A DNA stretch of 40,417 nt from assembly GCA_016939365.1 (NCBI GenBank), contig JAFGHD010000019.1, forward strand, positions 1-40,417, in the 5' to 3' direction. The notes below the pieces were generated by a model. That model ran no database searches. It worked only from the letters and a program-made list of their open reading frames with translations, and was not told the origin of the DNA. This document shows positions 9,276 through 18,136 of this stretch, one piece after another (positions within the stretch are counted from its first letter, which is position 1; each line of letters begins with the position of its first letter). The DNA is from Bacteroidales bacterium. Its GTDB lineage: Bacteria > Bacteroidota > Bacteroidia > Bacteroidales > JAFGHD01. A program made the position numbers and the translations under genes.

Positions 9276-9283
9276 TATCTTTG
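9276..9283 (+). promoter_or_regulatory. Possible -7 box for the glycosyltransferase pair
   Basis: TATCTTTG matches TAnnTTTG exactly, 21 nt before the ATG at 9305 and in the only gap between xseB and the glycosyltransferase. The -33 region is weak. Confidence 0.35.
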
Positions 9284-9304
9284 AAGGATTAATATCATGC
9301 CACC

Positions 9305-10297
9305 ATGTCATCCGGTGACCACACGCTGATCAGCATCGTACTGCCCTGTTACAACGAAGCAGACTCCCTTCCGTCATTCCGTGAATCACTCATTTATGTT
9401 TTAAAGGGGATGAGCGGCATAGACTGGGAACTCATCTGGGTGGATGACGGCAGCACGGATGAGACTTCCAGGCTGATCGGCGAAATGATCGACAGGGAGA
9501 CGGGTTCCCGGATTCAATCCGTTTTTATCCGGTTGTCGCGTAATTTCGGACATGAGGCGGCCATGATCGCAGGCATTGATGCCGCCAACGGAGAAGCCGT
9601 GGTATGCATGGATACCGACGGCCAGCACCCGCCGGGAATGATACCGGAAATAATCTCCGCCTGGAGAAAAGGCTTCCAGGTGGTCACCATGAAGCGGTCA
9701 GCACGACATGACCAATGGGGACAGAACCGTATGTCAGGCCTGTTCTACACCTTCCTCAACCAATTATCTGACTTCCGTTTCGATAAAAACGCCTCTGATT
9801 TCTTCCTTATCTCCGCACCGGTAATTACGATCCTGAAAAACCACTTCCGGGAAAGGAACCGATTCCTCCGGGGTTATATTCAGGTGATCGGGTTCGACCG
9901 GGTGACGCTGAGTTTCGACGCCCCTCCCCGACTGGCCGGGAAAAGCAAATACAATTACCGGAAACTGCTACGGCTTGCAGGAGTGGCTGTCTTCTCCTTC
10001 TCAAACCGCCCCCTGAAATTTGCACTGTACACTTCGGTCATTTTCGCCCTTTTCACAATGGCTGTGGGCATTTACAGCCTGCTGGAGTTTCTCTTCGGAG
10101 AGACACCCCCGTCAGGATATACCACGCTCATCATTTTCCTGAGCATCTGTTTCACCATGGTGTTCCTGCTCATCGGGGTACTTTCGGTTTATTTCGGAAA
10201 GGGGCTTGATGAGATCAGGCAGCGGCCCCTTTATATCGTCAGGAATCTCCGGCGGAAAAAAACCTCTCAGGAAGGCGGAAAAAGCACGGACCAGTAG
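9305..10297 (+). CDS. GtrB-like polyprenyl-phosphate glycosyltransferase (GT2)
   Basis: 330 residues with a cytoplasmic GT-A catalytic domain and a C-terminal membrane anchor. Motifs: SIVLPCYNEADSLP at the start, WVDDGSTDET, LSRNFGHEAAMIAG, and the metal-binding DTDGQHPPGMI (DxD type). RFLRGYIQVIGF and the amphipathic region before KSKYNYRKLLRLA are typical of the GtrB/DPMS branch, which loads a sugar onto polyprenyl phosphate. Two transmembrane helices follow (about 235-260 and 275-300). The activated sugar is normally consumed by a polytopic GT-C transferase on the far side of the membrane. The next gene begins 7 nt downstream and is polytopic, so it is a candidate partner. The sugar and acceptor are unknown. 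Confidence 0.87.
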   Translation: MSSGDHTLISIVLPCYNEADSLPSFRESLIYVLKGMSGIDWELIWVDDGSTDETSRLIGEMIDRETGSRIQSVFIRLSRNFGHEAAMIAGIDAANGEAVVCMDTDGQHPPGMIPEIISAWRKGFQVVTMKRSARHDQWGQNRMSGLFYTFLNQLSDFRFDKNASDFFLISAPVITILKNHFRERNRFLRGYIQVIGFDRVTLSFDAPPRLAGKSKYNYRKLLRLAGVAVFSFSNRPLKFALYTSVIFALFTMAVGIYSLLEFLFGETPPSGYTTLIIFLSICFTMVFLLIGVLSVYFGKGLDEIRQRPLYIVRNLRRKKTSQEGGKSTDQ

Positions 10298-10304
10298 TAG
10301 GTAA

Positions 10305-11780
10305 ATGGAGAAAACCAATACGGGATATCCGGTCAAACCGGCATCCATCCGATGGGTCATACTGATCGCCATTTTGTTGGTCATCACTTATTGTGCAGGG
10401 ATGTACATCCGGCCGGATAAATATCCTGTTATGGAAATCCAGAAAAGATGTGTAACCACAGGTTTTGCCCATAGCACAGGTCATAAATTCCTTTACTTCT
10501 ACTACTATAAAAAACTGTTTCCCGTTGCCACCCTCCAGGGTGAACCGGAGTACAGCCCGGAAGGAGCCGAAAAGGAGATCAGGCAGCAAGGTGACCAGCT
10601 GATCATGGAGTACTTTCACTGGAGCCGGCTGGGAGAGAATGCCCGAATCTGGGCCTATATGCCTGATGCGTGGTTGCGCGGCACGCCGGAAAATCCCTCC
10701 ATCCGGCTTTTCAACACGGTAGTCTTCGGCCTTGGGATCATCATCATGCTGGTGGGATTTGCCTCAGCAGGGCTGGCATTCCCGGGCCTTATCCTGGCAG
10801 TCATCATGTGCCTGACGCCTTATTTCCGGTATGAGGTGTTCGGCAACCAGAACATCTTCGCCCTGATGGCCTCGGGCTTCATGCTCATTGCCGGGCTCAA
10901 CCTCCCGCTGACCAACGGCAGGATGAAGGCCACAGCTGTGATTCTTCTGCCAGTGATTACCGGCGCCATATCAGGATTCTTCTCCGAGATCCGCGGTGAA
11001 GTGGGTGTTCTGGCAGTATCAGCAGCCTTGATATACCTGCTGTCGCACGGTTACCCCATCTGGAAGCGTCTGATGATGATCGTTCTTATGGCAGTGGCTT
11101 TCTGGATGGTCAAGCAATCCATCCGGAGTTACTTCGACCGGAAGTGGGAAGAGGCGGCCGAAGTGGTTGCAGTGAACGGGGGACATGTCTACACAGGCAA
11201 GAGGATATACAGTCATCGCTTCTGGCATCCGGTTTTTTGCGGCTTGGGCGATTTCGACACCAGATACGGATGTGTCTGGGATGATACCCTGGCTTATGCC
11301 TATGCGCTACCCGTCATGAAGGAAAAATGCGGGATCGATCTGGAATACTCCGGTTACAAGTACCACCCCGAACTCTGGTATGATTCCGCCCGGCTCTATT
11401 ACGTCAAGTTTGACGAGATCGATGAATATGAGGAGGTGATCAGGGAAAAGGTCTTGAATGACATCACCTCCGATCCGCGATGGTATGCCGGCATCCTGGC
11501 AAAACGGACGCTTGCCGTGATGACGCACACCCTGCCCTTTGAATATGCCGGGTGGCTTCTGATCCCGGTGGCTGTCATCCTCTGGATCAGAAGAAGCAGG
11601 ATACCCGGGGTACTGCTGATCGCTTCACTGCCCTTGTCATTTACGCCTTTGCTGATCTTCTCCGGAGGCAACAACACCTATAACTCCTTCTTCCCGCTGC
11701 TGAGCCTGGCACTGCTGATCTCCATCCCCGCCAACATACTTTTCCATGCACGCAAAGGAGCAGGTAAGGATAAACAATAA
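10305..11780 (+). CDS. Polytopic membrane protein, candidate GT-C partner
   Basis: 491 residues. One transmembrane helix lies near 20-38 and is followed by a large extracytoplasmic loop (about 40-135). A cluster of hydrophobic helices spans about 138-270, a second soluble segment about 275-405, and further helices run about 415-485. I see no family signature with certainty. The topology (loop after TM1, many helices) resembles GT-C glycosyltransferases or O-antigen-type membrane enzymes. Its start lies 7 nt after the GT2 gene, implying one operon, and GtrB-type enzymes usually act with such a protein. A catalytic acidic pair in loop 1 (the GT-C hallmark) is not evident, so function is inference. 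Confidence 0.7.
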   Translation: MEKTNTGYPVKPASIRWVILIAILLVITYCAGMYIRPDKYPVMEIQKRCVTTGFAHSTGHKFLYFYYYKKLFPVATLQGEPEYSPEGAEKEIRQQGDQLIMEYFHWSRLGENARIWAYMPDAWLRGTPENPSIRLFNTVVFGLGIIIMLVGFASAGLAFPGLILAVIMCLTPYFRYEVFGNQNIFALMASGFMLIAGLNLPLTNGRMKATAVILLPVITGAISGFFSEIRGEVGVLAVSAALIYLLSHGYPIWKRLMMIVLMAVAFWMVKQSIRSYFDRKWEEAAEVVAVNGGHVYTGKRIYSHRFWHPVFCGLGDFDTRYGCVWDDTLAYAYALPVMKEKCGIDLEYSGYKYHPELWYDSARLYYVKFDEIDEYEEVIREKVLNDITSDPRWYAGILAKRTLAVMTHTLPFEYAGWLLIPVAVILWIRRSRIPGVLLIASLPLSFTPLLIFSGGNNTYNSFFPLLSLALLISIPANILFHARKGAGKDKQ

Positions 11781-11841
11781 AGGCTTTCAAGCGACTCATT
11801 GACCGCTGCCTGACCGGTCTGAGCCGATAACTGATTTGTTC

Positions 11842-11872
11842 TTGATCAACAAAAATTCATAATTTACATTTA
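11842..11872 (+). promoter_or_regulatory. Putative promoter of the C10 protease operon
   Basis: TTG (11842-11844), 20 nt, then TACATTTA (11865-11872), one mismatch from the Bacteroidota TAnnTTTG -7 box. Transcription from here gives a leader of about 185 nt before the ATG at 12063. Confidence 0.4.
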
Positions 11873-11945
11873 TGCACCGGATGAATTTTTTTACGATGAT
11901 CGACCTGTATTTCTGCTTTATCCTTTCATTCAACTTAACCGAATA

Positions 11946-11979
11946 TAAATACCGCAATTGCGGAGAGCGCCGGTATTTA
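11946..11979 (+). repeat. Inverted repeat in the leader of the C10 protease gene
   Basis: TAAATACCG (11946-11954) pairs perfectly with CGGTATTTA (11971-11979) around 16 nt. A second palindrome, CCGCAATTGCGG (11952-11963), overlaps the left arm, so two alternative hairpins are possible. No T-run follows. It could be a leader structure or a protein-binding site. Confidence 0.4.
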
Positions 11980-12062
11980 GCCAGGTTTCCCAGAGCCGGC
12001 TATGCTTCATTGTCAATATCAACAACAACCAAACAGTAGCGCATACTTCCAAATCCAGAAGG

Positions 12063-14576
12063 ATGATCAAATTTTACCATCTGCACATCACATCATCTTC
12101 ATTTTTGGGCTGTTCCCATGCGGGCATCTTCACCGCCCTTTTAATCTTGTTCTTTCTGAGACAGGGGCATTCGGAGGTCATTGACCAGCATCAGGCCTCC
12201 TCATTTGCAGTTGCATTTTACAGCAGCCATGCACCCGCAAGCCTGATTGCCAGGGATGCACCTTCCGTCGAAATGATCCGGCTGGTTGAGTATTCCGGTA
12301 TGCCGCTCTATTATCATATCCGGATGATCCCGGCCGGATTTGTCATCCTTGCCGCCCATGACAACGTGTTTCCCATCCTGGGTTATTCTTTTGAAGAATC
12401 CCCCGACACATTGTGGAATCCCGGATACCAGCGGTGGATGGAACGTTGCGGGATTCAGATCAGGCAGGCAGTGAAGGAGAAACTTCCTTCCTCAGCCCTG
12501 ATCAGGGATGCCTGGGAGCGATACCTTGAGTCGAAGCCTGTTACCGGGCATTACAGGTCACGTGTCAAGGGTGTGGAACCGCTCATGTATTCCAAATGGG
12601 GACAGAAAACCTATTACAATGCCTTATGTCCGGCCGATCCGGCCGGGCCGGGAGGTCATGCATATGCGGGCTGTGTCGCCATTGCCACCGCCCAGGTGAT
12701 GTTCCATTTCAGGCACCCGGCCCAGGGCAGCGGATCTCATGGTTATTATTCCGACTACGGTTTCGAGTATGCTGACTTCGGCAATACCAGCTATGAATGG
12801 AATGAAATGGTGACAGCCATACACCAGATGGAGAATCCGGCCATTGCGCAACTGATATATCATGTAGGCGTTTCCGTTGAAATGGATTACAGTGCGCAGG
12901 GATCGGGCGCCAGCACGGCCGATGTGGGTTATGCCCTGGAAACCTATTTCGGTTACGCCCCGGGAATATCATATATCGTCAAATCAGACAGCTCCAATGC
13001 CTTCCGTGACTCTGTCATCAGTTGTCTTTCCCGTGGGCTTCCGGTCATTTACCGCGGCGGCGACATGGGCAGCGGACATGCCTTCGTGTGCGACGGGTTC
13101 CAGGACAGCTGCTTTTTCCATTTCAACTGGGGCTGGTATGGTGATCATGACGGGTATTATTACATGGAAAACCTGAACCCCGCCAATCACAACTTCAATT
13201 TCTACCAGTGTGCGCAGATCAACATCCGGCCCGACCAGCCCTATCCGCCCAATTGCGGTGGTATCAGCCTGTTATCAGCACCCAGAGGCACCGTTTCCGA
13301 CGGCAGTGGTCACCTGAAATACCCGTCCGGCGCAGAATGCCGTTGGCTGATCGGAACAGGGACGGATAACGGCGAAAGGGTATGGATCAGATTCCATCAG
13401 TTCGATACCGATCCGGTGCATGATTTTGTCCGCATCTATGATGGAACAGATGAAACGGCTCCGTTGCTTGCCGGGTTATCCGGGCATTCCATTCCTCCTG
13501 CGGTCACCTCCACCGGAAGTTACCTCTGCATCATATTTGAAACCGATGACAGTTGTGAGTTTGGAGGCTGGATGGCGGACTACATGGTCTTCAGCGAACC
13601 CTTCTGCCTGGAAAACCAGGTTATGCATGCCCTGGAGTGCGGCTATTTCGACGACGCCAGTGGACCTTACCATTACATGAACCAGACTCACTGCCAATGG
13701 GTGATCGCTCCGTCTGATGACGATATCGACTCCATCGCTTCCGTCACTTTATATTTCAGGACCTTCCGTCTGGCCGAGGGTGACACACTGCATATCCATG
13801 ACGGGCCGGACCCCGGGTACCCGGTTCTCGCCCGCCTGACCGGAAGCCAGGTTCCGGAAGATATCACATCCGGCCGGAACCGGGTGTGCCTGGTATTCAG
13901 TTCAGATAACCAGTCAACTGATGAAGGATGGAGCGCAGGTTATTATTCCAACCTCCCCGTCTATTGCCAGGACACTGTGATCCTTACCCAGGAACAGGGA
14001 TACCTGGAGGACGGAAGCGGGGCCAGGAACTACATCAGCGACTCGGAATGTTACTGGCTGATCGCACCGTCCCAGGCCCAATCCATAACGATGGAATTCA
14101 CCAATTTTGACCTGGAGTATGGATACGACCGCCTCACCCTGTTCGATGCAGCCGTTGAACCCCATGAAGAGCTGCAGACCCTGACCGGAGATGACCTGCC
14201 GCCGCCCATAAGCATTCCCTCAGGAAAAGTGCTGCTGCGCTTCACCACCGATGAATCCGTTGTGTCTGACGGCTGGTCTGCACAGTATACAACCGTTGGA
14301 CCCGGGACTGGTGAATCATACGAAGAAGACTTCATTTCCATTTTCCCCAACCCGGTTTCCGGCACGCTGAGTCTGCATACCGGGTTGGATATACCTGAAG
14401 GACTTGACATCACACTTCGGTCGGTTGACGGACAAACGGCATGGCATTCAAGGCTTCCTGCCATCACGGCCAATTCCTCATTGTCATTCGATCTGACCGG
14501 AATACAACGCGGGATCTATATCCTGACCTTATCCGATGGGCTCATGGTCTCACATCAAAAACTTGTTGTTCAATGA
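12063..14576 (+). CDS. C10-family (streptopain-type) cysteine protease with CUB domains, T9SS-sorted
   Basis: 837 residues from ATG 12063. An in-frame TTG at 11958 would add 35 unlikely residues before the signal peptide (about 10-35). The SpeB/Spi-like propeptide is at about 40-125 (GFVILAAHDNVFPILGYS). The C10 catalytic domain (about 165-390) has the nucleophile Cys204 in AGCVAIATAQVM, His339 in GSGHAFVCDGF, and the HFNWGWYGDHDGYY block. Three CUB-like domains follow (about 398-512, 515-630, 635-743), each with paired cysteines or DGxxxxxPLLAxLxG motifs. The T9SS type A sorting domain (about 758-837) contains SIFPNPVSG and RGIYILTL. The protein is expected at the surface or outside the cell, self-activated by propeptide removal, with the CUB modules giving substrate or surface binding. 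Its stop overlaps the next start (ATGA). Confidence 0.92.
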   Translation: MIKFYHLHITSSSFLGCSHAGIFTALLILFFLRQGHSEVIDQHQASSFAVAFYSSHAPASLIARDAPSVEMIRLVEYSGMPLYYHIRMIPAGFVILAAHDNVFPILGYSFEESPDTLWNPGYQRWMERCGIQIRQAVKEKLPSSALIRDAWERYLESKPVTGHYRSRVKGVEPLMYSKWGQKTYYNALCPADPAGPGGHAYAGCVAIATAQVMFHFRHPAQGSGSHGYYSDYGFEYADFGNTSYEWNEMVTAIHQMENPAIAQLIYHVGVSVEMDYSAQGSGASTADVGYALETYFGYAPGISYIVKSDSSNAFRDSVISCLSRGLPVIYRGGDMGSGHAFVCDGFQDSCFFHFNWGWYGDHDGYYYMENLNPANHNFNFYQCAQINIRPDQPYPPNCGGISLLSAPRGTVSDGSGHLKYPSGAECRWLIGTGTDNGERVWIRFHQFDTDPVHDFVRIYDGTDETAPLLAGLSGHSIPPAVTSTGSYLCIIFETDDSCEFGGWMADYMVFSEPFCLENQVMHALECGYFDDASGPYHYMNQTHCQWVIAPSDDDIDSIASVTLYFRTFRLAEGDTLHIHDGPDPGYPVLARLTGSQVPEDITSGRNRVCLVFSSDNQSTDEGWSAGYYSNLPVYCQDTVILTQEQGYLEDGSGARNYISDSECYWLIAPSQAQSITMEFTNFDLEYGYDRLTLFDAAVEPHEELQTLTGDDLPPPISIPSGKVLLRFTTDESVVSDGWSAQYTTVGPGTGESYEEDFISIFPNPVSGTLSLHTGLDIPEGLDITLRSVDGQTAWHSRLPAITANSSLSFDLTGIQRGIYILTLSDGLMVSHQKLVVQ

Positions 14577-16459
14577 ATACAAAAATGAAGAACTTCCTGA
14601 TGCATCTGTTCAGTTTATCGCTTTTGATCAGCGGGCCGCTTTCCGGTCAGCAGAAACCTCCGGTGGCTATGGACGATTATGCCTCGGTCCTGGCCGGTGA
14701 GACGGTACAGGTCCATGCCACCCAGAACGACTGGTGTATGGAAGGCCATACCTTCAAGATCGTCATTGCATTTTCCAATCTGGGCGATGTGACCTTCAAT
14801 GACAGTATTATCACGTACAATGCATATTACTTTCAGAAATACAACGACACGGCCTTTTACAGGATCATGGATCTGGATAACGGGCTGATTTCCGAACCGG
14901 GCAGGTTGATCATGACGGTGGAAAATGAAGGGCAGCAAGTGCTGGAGATCAATAACATCAGGGCGATGTTCAATGCTTACGGGATGCACTTCTGGGCGGT
15001 CAACGGTGATCACCTGTTTGAGGCACCCATCGGGGGTGGTGCCATGACGGTTTTCAACTCGACGTTATGGGCCGGCGCCATGGACAATACCGGGATACTC
15101 CATCTGGCAGGGGAACGTTACCGGCAGACAGGCATCGACTTCCGGCAGGGACCCGTCTCCGGCATCTATCCCGAAAACTACCTGATCGACTGGAACAGGA
15201 TATGGATCATCGACCGGGCAGATGTCGAATACCACAAAGCACACTGGTTCGAGCCGGGATATGTCCTGCCGGAGGCAATAGACCAATGGCCTGCGCATGG
15301 GAATACCGGTATAGGGCAGGCTGGCATGCTTGCCCCCTTTTCCGACCTGGACAGCAACGGGATATATGATCCGGCCCACGGTGATTATCCGCTCATCAGG
15401 GGTGACCGCACCCTGTTTTTCCTCTTTAACGATGACATGCAGGAGCACTCCGAATCCGGAGGAAAAAAATTGGGTATCGAGGTTTCCGGTATGGCATATG
15501 CCTTTGATTGCCCAGAGGACTCTGCGTTTCATAACTCCCTGTTTCTGCACTATGATGTGATCAACCGGTCGGATACTTCATATTACGGATTCTTCCTCGG
15601 GATTTACACCGATATGGATATCGGAAATGCCTGGGATGACTATATCGGGTGTGACACAATCCTGCATGCCTTTTACGGATATAATGGCGACGGTTATGAT
15701 GAATATCATGGATACGGGAATCCTGAAAACTGTTACCTGGATCATCCGCCGGCTCAGGGCGTCGTCTTTCTGAACCGGGAGATGGATCATTTCATGTGCC
15801 TGCAGAATGCGTTCTCGGGTACGACCGGCGATCCCTCGACACCCAGACAGTATTACAATTACCTCACGGGGCTCTGGAGGGACAGCACCCATCTCACTTA
15901 CGGGGGCAACGGTTACGGAGGCCTTAATCCGGTGGATCATATCTATCCGGGAGACCCTTTATCAGGTGCAGGATGGAGCGAGGTTTCCGAACAAAACGAA
16001 CCCGGCGACAGGAGGGGAATTGCCTCCTCCGGGCCGAATACACTCCTTCCGGGAGACACCCTGTCATTCGATCTGGCATATGTATTTGCGCAGGATATGC
16101 AGGGAGATCAACTGGACGCCGTGAATATGCTCAGGTCCAGGATCAGTCACATACGAGCGCATTTCACAAACCAGACCACTCCCTGCGGGACACCCTGGTC
16201 GGTGATCCGCTACAACCCGGCTGCACCGGAGTTGAGGGTATTTCCCAATCCGGCCTGTGACCGGATTCATATCTCTCTTCCCGGAGTGCCAGATGGATCC
16301 ACATACCAGGTCATTGATCTCATGGGGCAGGTGGTGCTGCAAGGCATGCTGGACCAACATCAAACCGGCATCCTCGTATCCGGTTTGCAAGACGGGTTAT
16401 ATATACTCAGACTTTCATACAAAAAAGGAGTACTGTCCTCAAAATTCATCAAAGGTTGA
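14573..16459 (+). CDS. T9SS type A-sorted exoprotein with Ig-like N-terminus
   Basis: 628 residues. The start at 14573 overlaps the protease stop by ATGA; ATG 14585 (MKNFLMHLF) is an alternative, and the in-frame codon at 14441 lies inside the protease gene. A signal peptide ends near SGQQ. Residues about 25-115 look like a bacterial Ig/cadherin-like fold (AMDDYASVLAGETVQVHATQND). A long central region (INNIRAMFNAYGMHFW to about 540) is of a type common in Bacteroidota exoproteins, with many Asp/Gly-rich loops such as DLDSNGIYDPAHGDYP that could bind calcium. The C-terminal sorting domain has LRVFPNPACDRIHISL and DGLYILRLSYKKG. No enzyme motif is seen. It is co-transcribed with the C10 protease and may be a surface partner. 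Confidence 0.82.
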   Translation: MNTKMKNFLMHLFSLSLLISGPLSGQQKPPVAMDDYASVLAGETVQVHATQNDWCMEGHTFKIVIAFSNLGDVTFNDSIITYNAYYFQKYNDTAFYRIMDLDNGLISEPGRLIMTVENEGQQVLEINNIRAMFNAYGMHFWAVNGDHLFEAPIGGGAMTVFNSTLWAGAMDNTGILHLAGERYRQTGIDFRQGPVSGIYPENYLIDWNRIWIIDRADVEYHKAHWFEPGYVLPEAIDQWPAHGNTGIGQAGMLAPFSDLDSNGIYDPAHGDYPLIRGDRTLFFLFNDDMQEHSESGGKKLGIEVSGMAYAFDCPEDSAFHNSLFLHYDVINRSDTSYYGFFLGIYTDMDIGNAWDDYIGCDTILHAFYGYNGDGYDEYHGYGNPENCYLDHPPAQGVVFLNREMDHFMCLQNAFSGTTGDPSTPRQYYNYLTGLWRDSTHLTYGGNGYGGLNPVDHIYPGDPLSGAGWSEVSEQNEPGDRRGIASSGPNTLLPGDTLSFDLAYVFAQDMQGDQLDAVNMLRSRISHIRAHFTNQTTPCGTPWSVIRYNPAAPELRVFPNPACDRIHISLPGVPDGSTYQVIDLMGQVVLQGMLDQHQTGILVSGLQDGLYILRLSYKKGVLSSKFIKG

Positions 16460-16466
16460 CCGGCAT

Positions 16467-17280
16467 ATGTCTGGGGGACGGTTCATATGGCTTTTGCCGG
16501 TCGTTTTGGGATACGCATCACTAACGGTCACAGCCCAGAAGGAGGGATTGGTATGGTATTTCGGCGATCTGGCAGGGCTGGATTTCCGGCCAGGTTATCC
16601 TGTTCCCCTGTCCGATGGGGCATTATCCACCATTGAAGGATGCGCTACCATTTCGGACAGTGAGGGTCAATTGCTTTTCTACACCGACGGGATCACCGTG
16701 TTCAACAGGAAGCATCAGGTGATGCAGGGAGGCACGGGGCTTTTCGGGGATCCATCCGGAATACATTATTTCTGATGTGGGACTTTCGCATCATGACAGT
16801 ATCAACAACGGCAAGGGCACCATGAAGGTTGCACCGGGCGGGGAGAAACTGGCCGTGGCCATGCAGGAAGCGGGGCTTGTCCAGGTCTTCGATTTCAATG
16901 ATTCCACGGGTGTGATCTCCAACCCCGTCACCTTACCGGGGGTCGTTTCCGCATATGGAATAGAGTTCTCAAGGGATACGCGTTTCCTTTCGGTGCACCT
17001 TCCGAACGCCTTTACGCCTGATGGCAACGGTATCAACGACCTGTTCATGGCAAAAGCTACTTACGATGTAAATATCCGTTTCATCATGCACGTTTTCAAC
17101 AGGTGGGGCGAAACGGTTTTTGAATCGACAGACATAAGCAAAGGCTGGGACGGCAACTTCCGCGGTATTCCATGCCCGACAGATGTTTATATCTGGACGG
17201 CGGATGTGGACCCGGAGGAGGTCAATGCCTTTTTCACCGGTCCGTTCCGCCAGTCCTGCAACGTAACCCTGATCCGTTAG
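16467..17280 (+). pseudogene. Collapsed T9SS type B (CHU_C) cell-surface protein
   Basis: Two adjoining frames encode the start, middle and end of one protein. Frame A (16467-16775) gives a signal peptide and then WYFGDLAGLDF and SEGQLLFYTDGITVFNRKHQVMQGG, the opening blade of a beta-propeller common in such proteins. From about 16750 the sense continues in another frame (IISDVGLSHHDSINNGKG, then MKVAPGGEKLAVAMQ...VQVFDFNDSTGVISNPVTL). At about 17000 it jumps directly into a gliding-motility-associated C-terminal sorting domain (LPNAFTPDGNGINDLF, FNRWGETVFES, GWDGNFRGIPCPTDVYIW). Intact relatives, as I recall them, have several hundred more residues between these parts. I read this as internal deletions, one causing a frameshift. 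An assembly collapse is the main alternative. It follows the T9SS cargo gene by 7 nt. Confidence 0.8.
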
Positions 17281-17382
17281 ACGCGCGATCCCTGGAATTT
17301 CCTGCAACGGGGAACTTTTGCATTTGCATGTGAAGGTTGAACAATACATCCGTGCAGTTGTTGAAAGGTAAAAGCACTACCC

Positions 17383-17934
17383 ATGGCAGCAGAAAGCAAG
17401 AACATTCAGTTGGGTTTCACAGCCCCCGGATTTCGGCTCAAAGATGTAACCAGCGATCGCATCCGCACGCTTGACGAAATGAAGTCCGCCAAAGCAACGG
17501 TCATCATGTTCATCTGCAACCATTGCCCGTATGTGAAGCATGTGGTCAACGGCATCGTGAAACTTGCCGATGACTACCTTCCCAGAGGGGTATCCTTCAT
17601 CGCTGTAAATTCAAACGACGTGGAGAAATATCCCGAGGATTCGCCGGAAAAGATGATGGAATTTGCCCGGGCACACGGATTCCGGTTCCCTTACCTTTTC
17701 GATGAGACCCAGGAAGCGGCCCGTGCCTATGATGCCGCCTGCACACCCGATTTCTATGTTTTCAACCGGGAGATGAAATGTGTCTATCATGGCCAGATGG
17801 ACAATGCCCGGCCAGGCAACAATGCAGAGGTCACAGGCAGCGACCTGAGGGCTGCTCTGGATCACATACTGGCCGGCAGGGAGGTCCCGGCAGACCAGAA
17901 AGTCAGTATCGGGTGCAGCATCAAGCGGAAATAA
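17383..17934 (+). CDS. Thioredoxin-fold redox protein (redoxin/AhpC-TSA-like)
   Basis: 183 residues with no signal peptide, so cytoplasmic. The thioredoxin fold carries the redox pair Cys45-Asn-His-Cys48 in FICNHCPYVKHV and the cis-proline stretch ACTPDFYVFNRE. It opens with LGFTAPGFRLKDV, as in peroxiredoxin/TlpA-type proteins, and the CNHCPYVK form marks the widespread 'thioredoxin family protein' group of about 185-200 residues. The partner and substrate are unknown; thiol-disulfide exchange or peroxide reduction is likely. The gene stands alone between the T9SS cluster and the DUF3332 gene. Confidence 0.88.
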   Translation: MAAESKNIQLGFTAPGFRLKDVTSDRIRTLDEMKSAKATVIMFICNHCPYVKHVVNGIVKLADDYLPRGVSFIAVNSNDVEKYPEDSPEKMMEFARAHGFRFPYLFDETQEAARAYDAACTPDFYVFNREMKCVYHGQMDNARPGNNAEVTGSDLRAALDHILAGREVPADQKVSIGCSIKRK

Positions 17935-18136
17935 GAATCCCAAAACCAGGAAAGTCTGATCAAGGAGGGGTCATTTGATTGACACTTTCCGTTTACGGTC
18001 ATTTGAAAAAATCCGGGAAAAGGGCTGAACGGCTGGAGCAGTAAAGAGATGTTGATTGGAACAGGAATTTTCATTATTATTGTAAATTGTTAGTAATGAA
18101 AGTCGCACGATCCATCCATCCACTAAAAATATTGTC

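Noticed and set aside
9225-9284. AAGGAGGT followed by ATG and a 16-codon frame behind xseB
   Set aside because: The sequence looks like a ribosome-binding site, but spacing to the ATG is one base and the peptide is too short and plain to support a gene.
11872-12039. 55-codon open frame in the leader of the C10 protease gene
   Set aside because: Its ATG overlaps the proposed -7 box, so it would not be on that transcript, and the peptide has no recognisable feature.
11958-12062. TTG-initiated N-terminal extension of the C10 protease
   Set aside because: It adds 35 polar residues before the signal peptide; the ATG at 12063 gives a normal leader.
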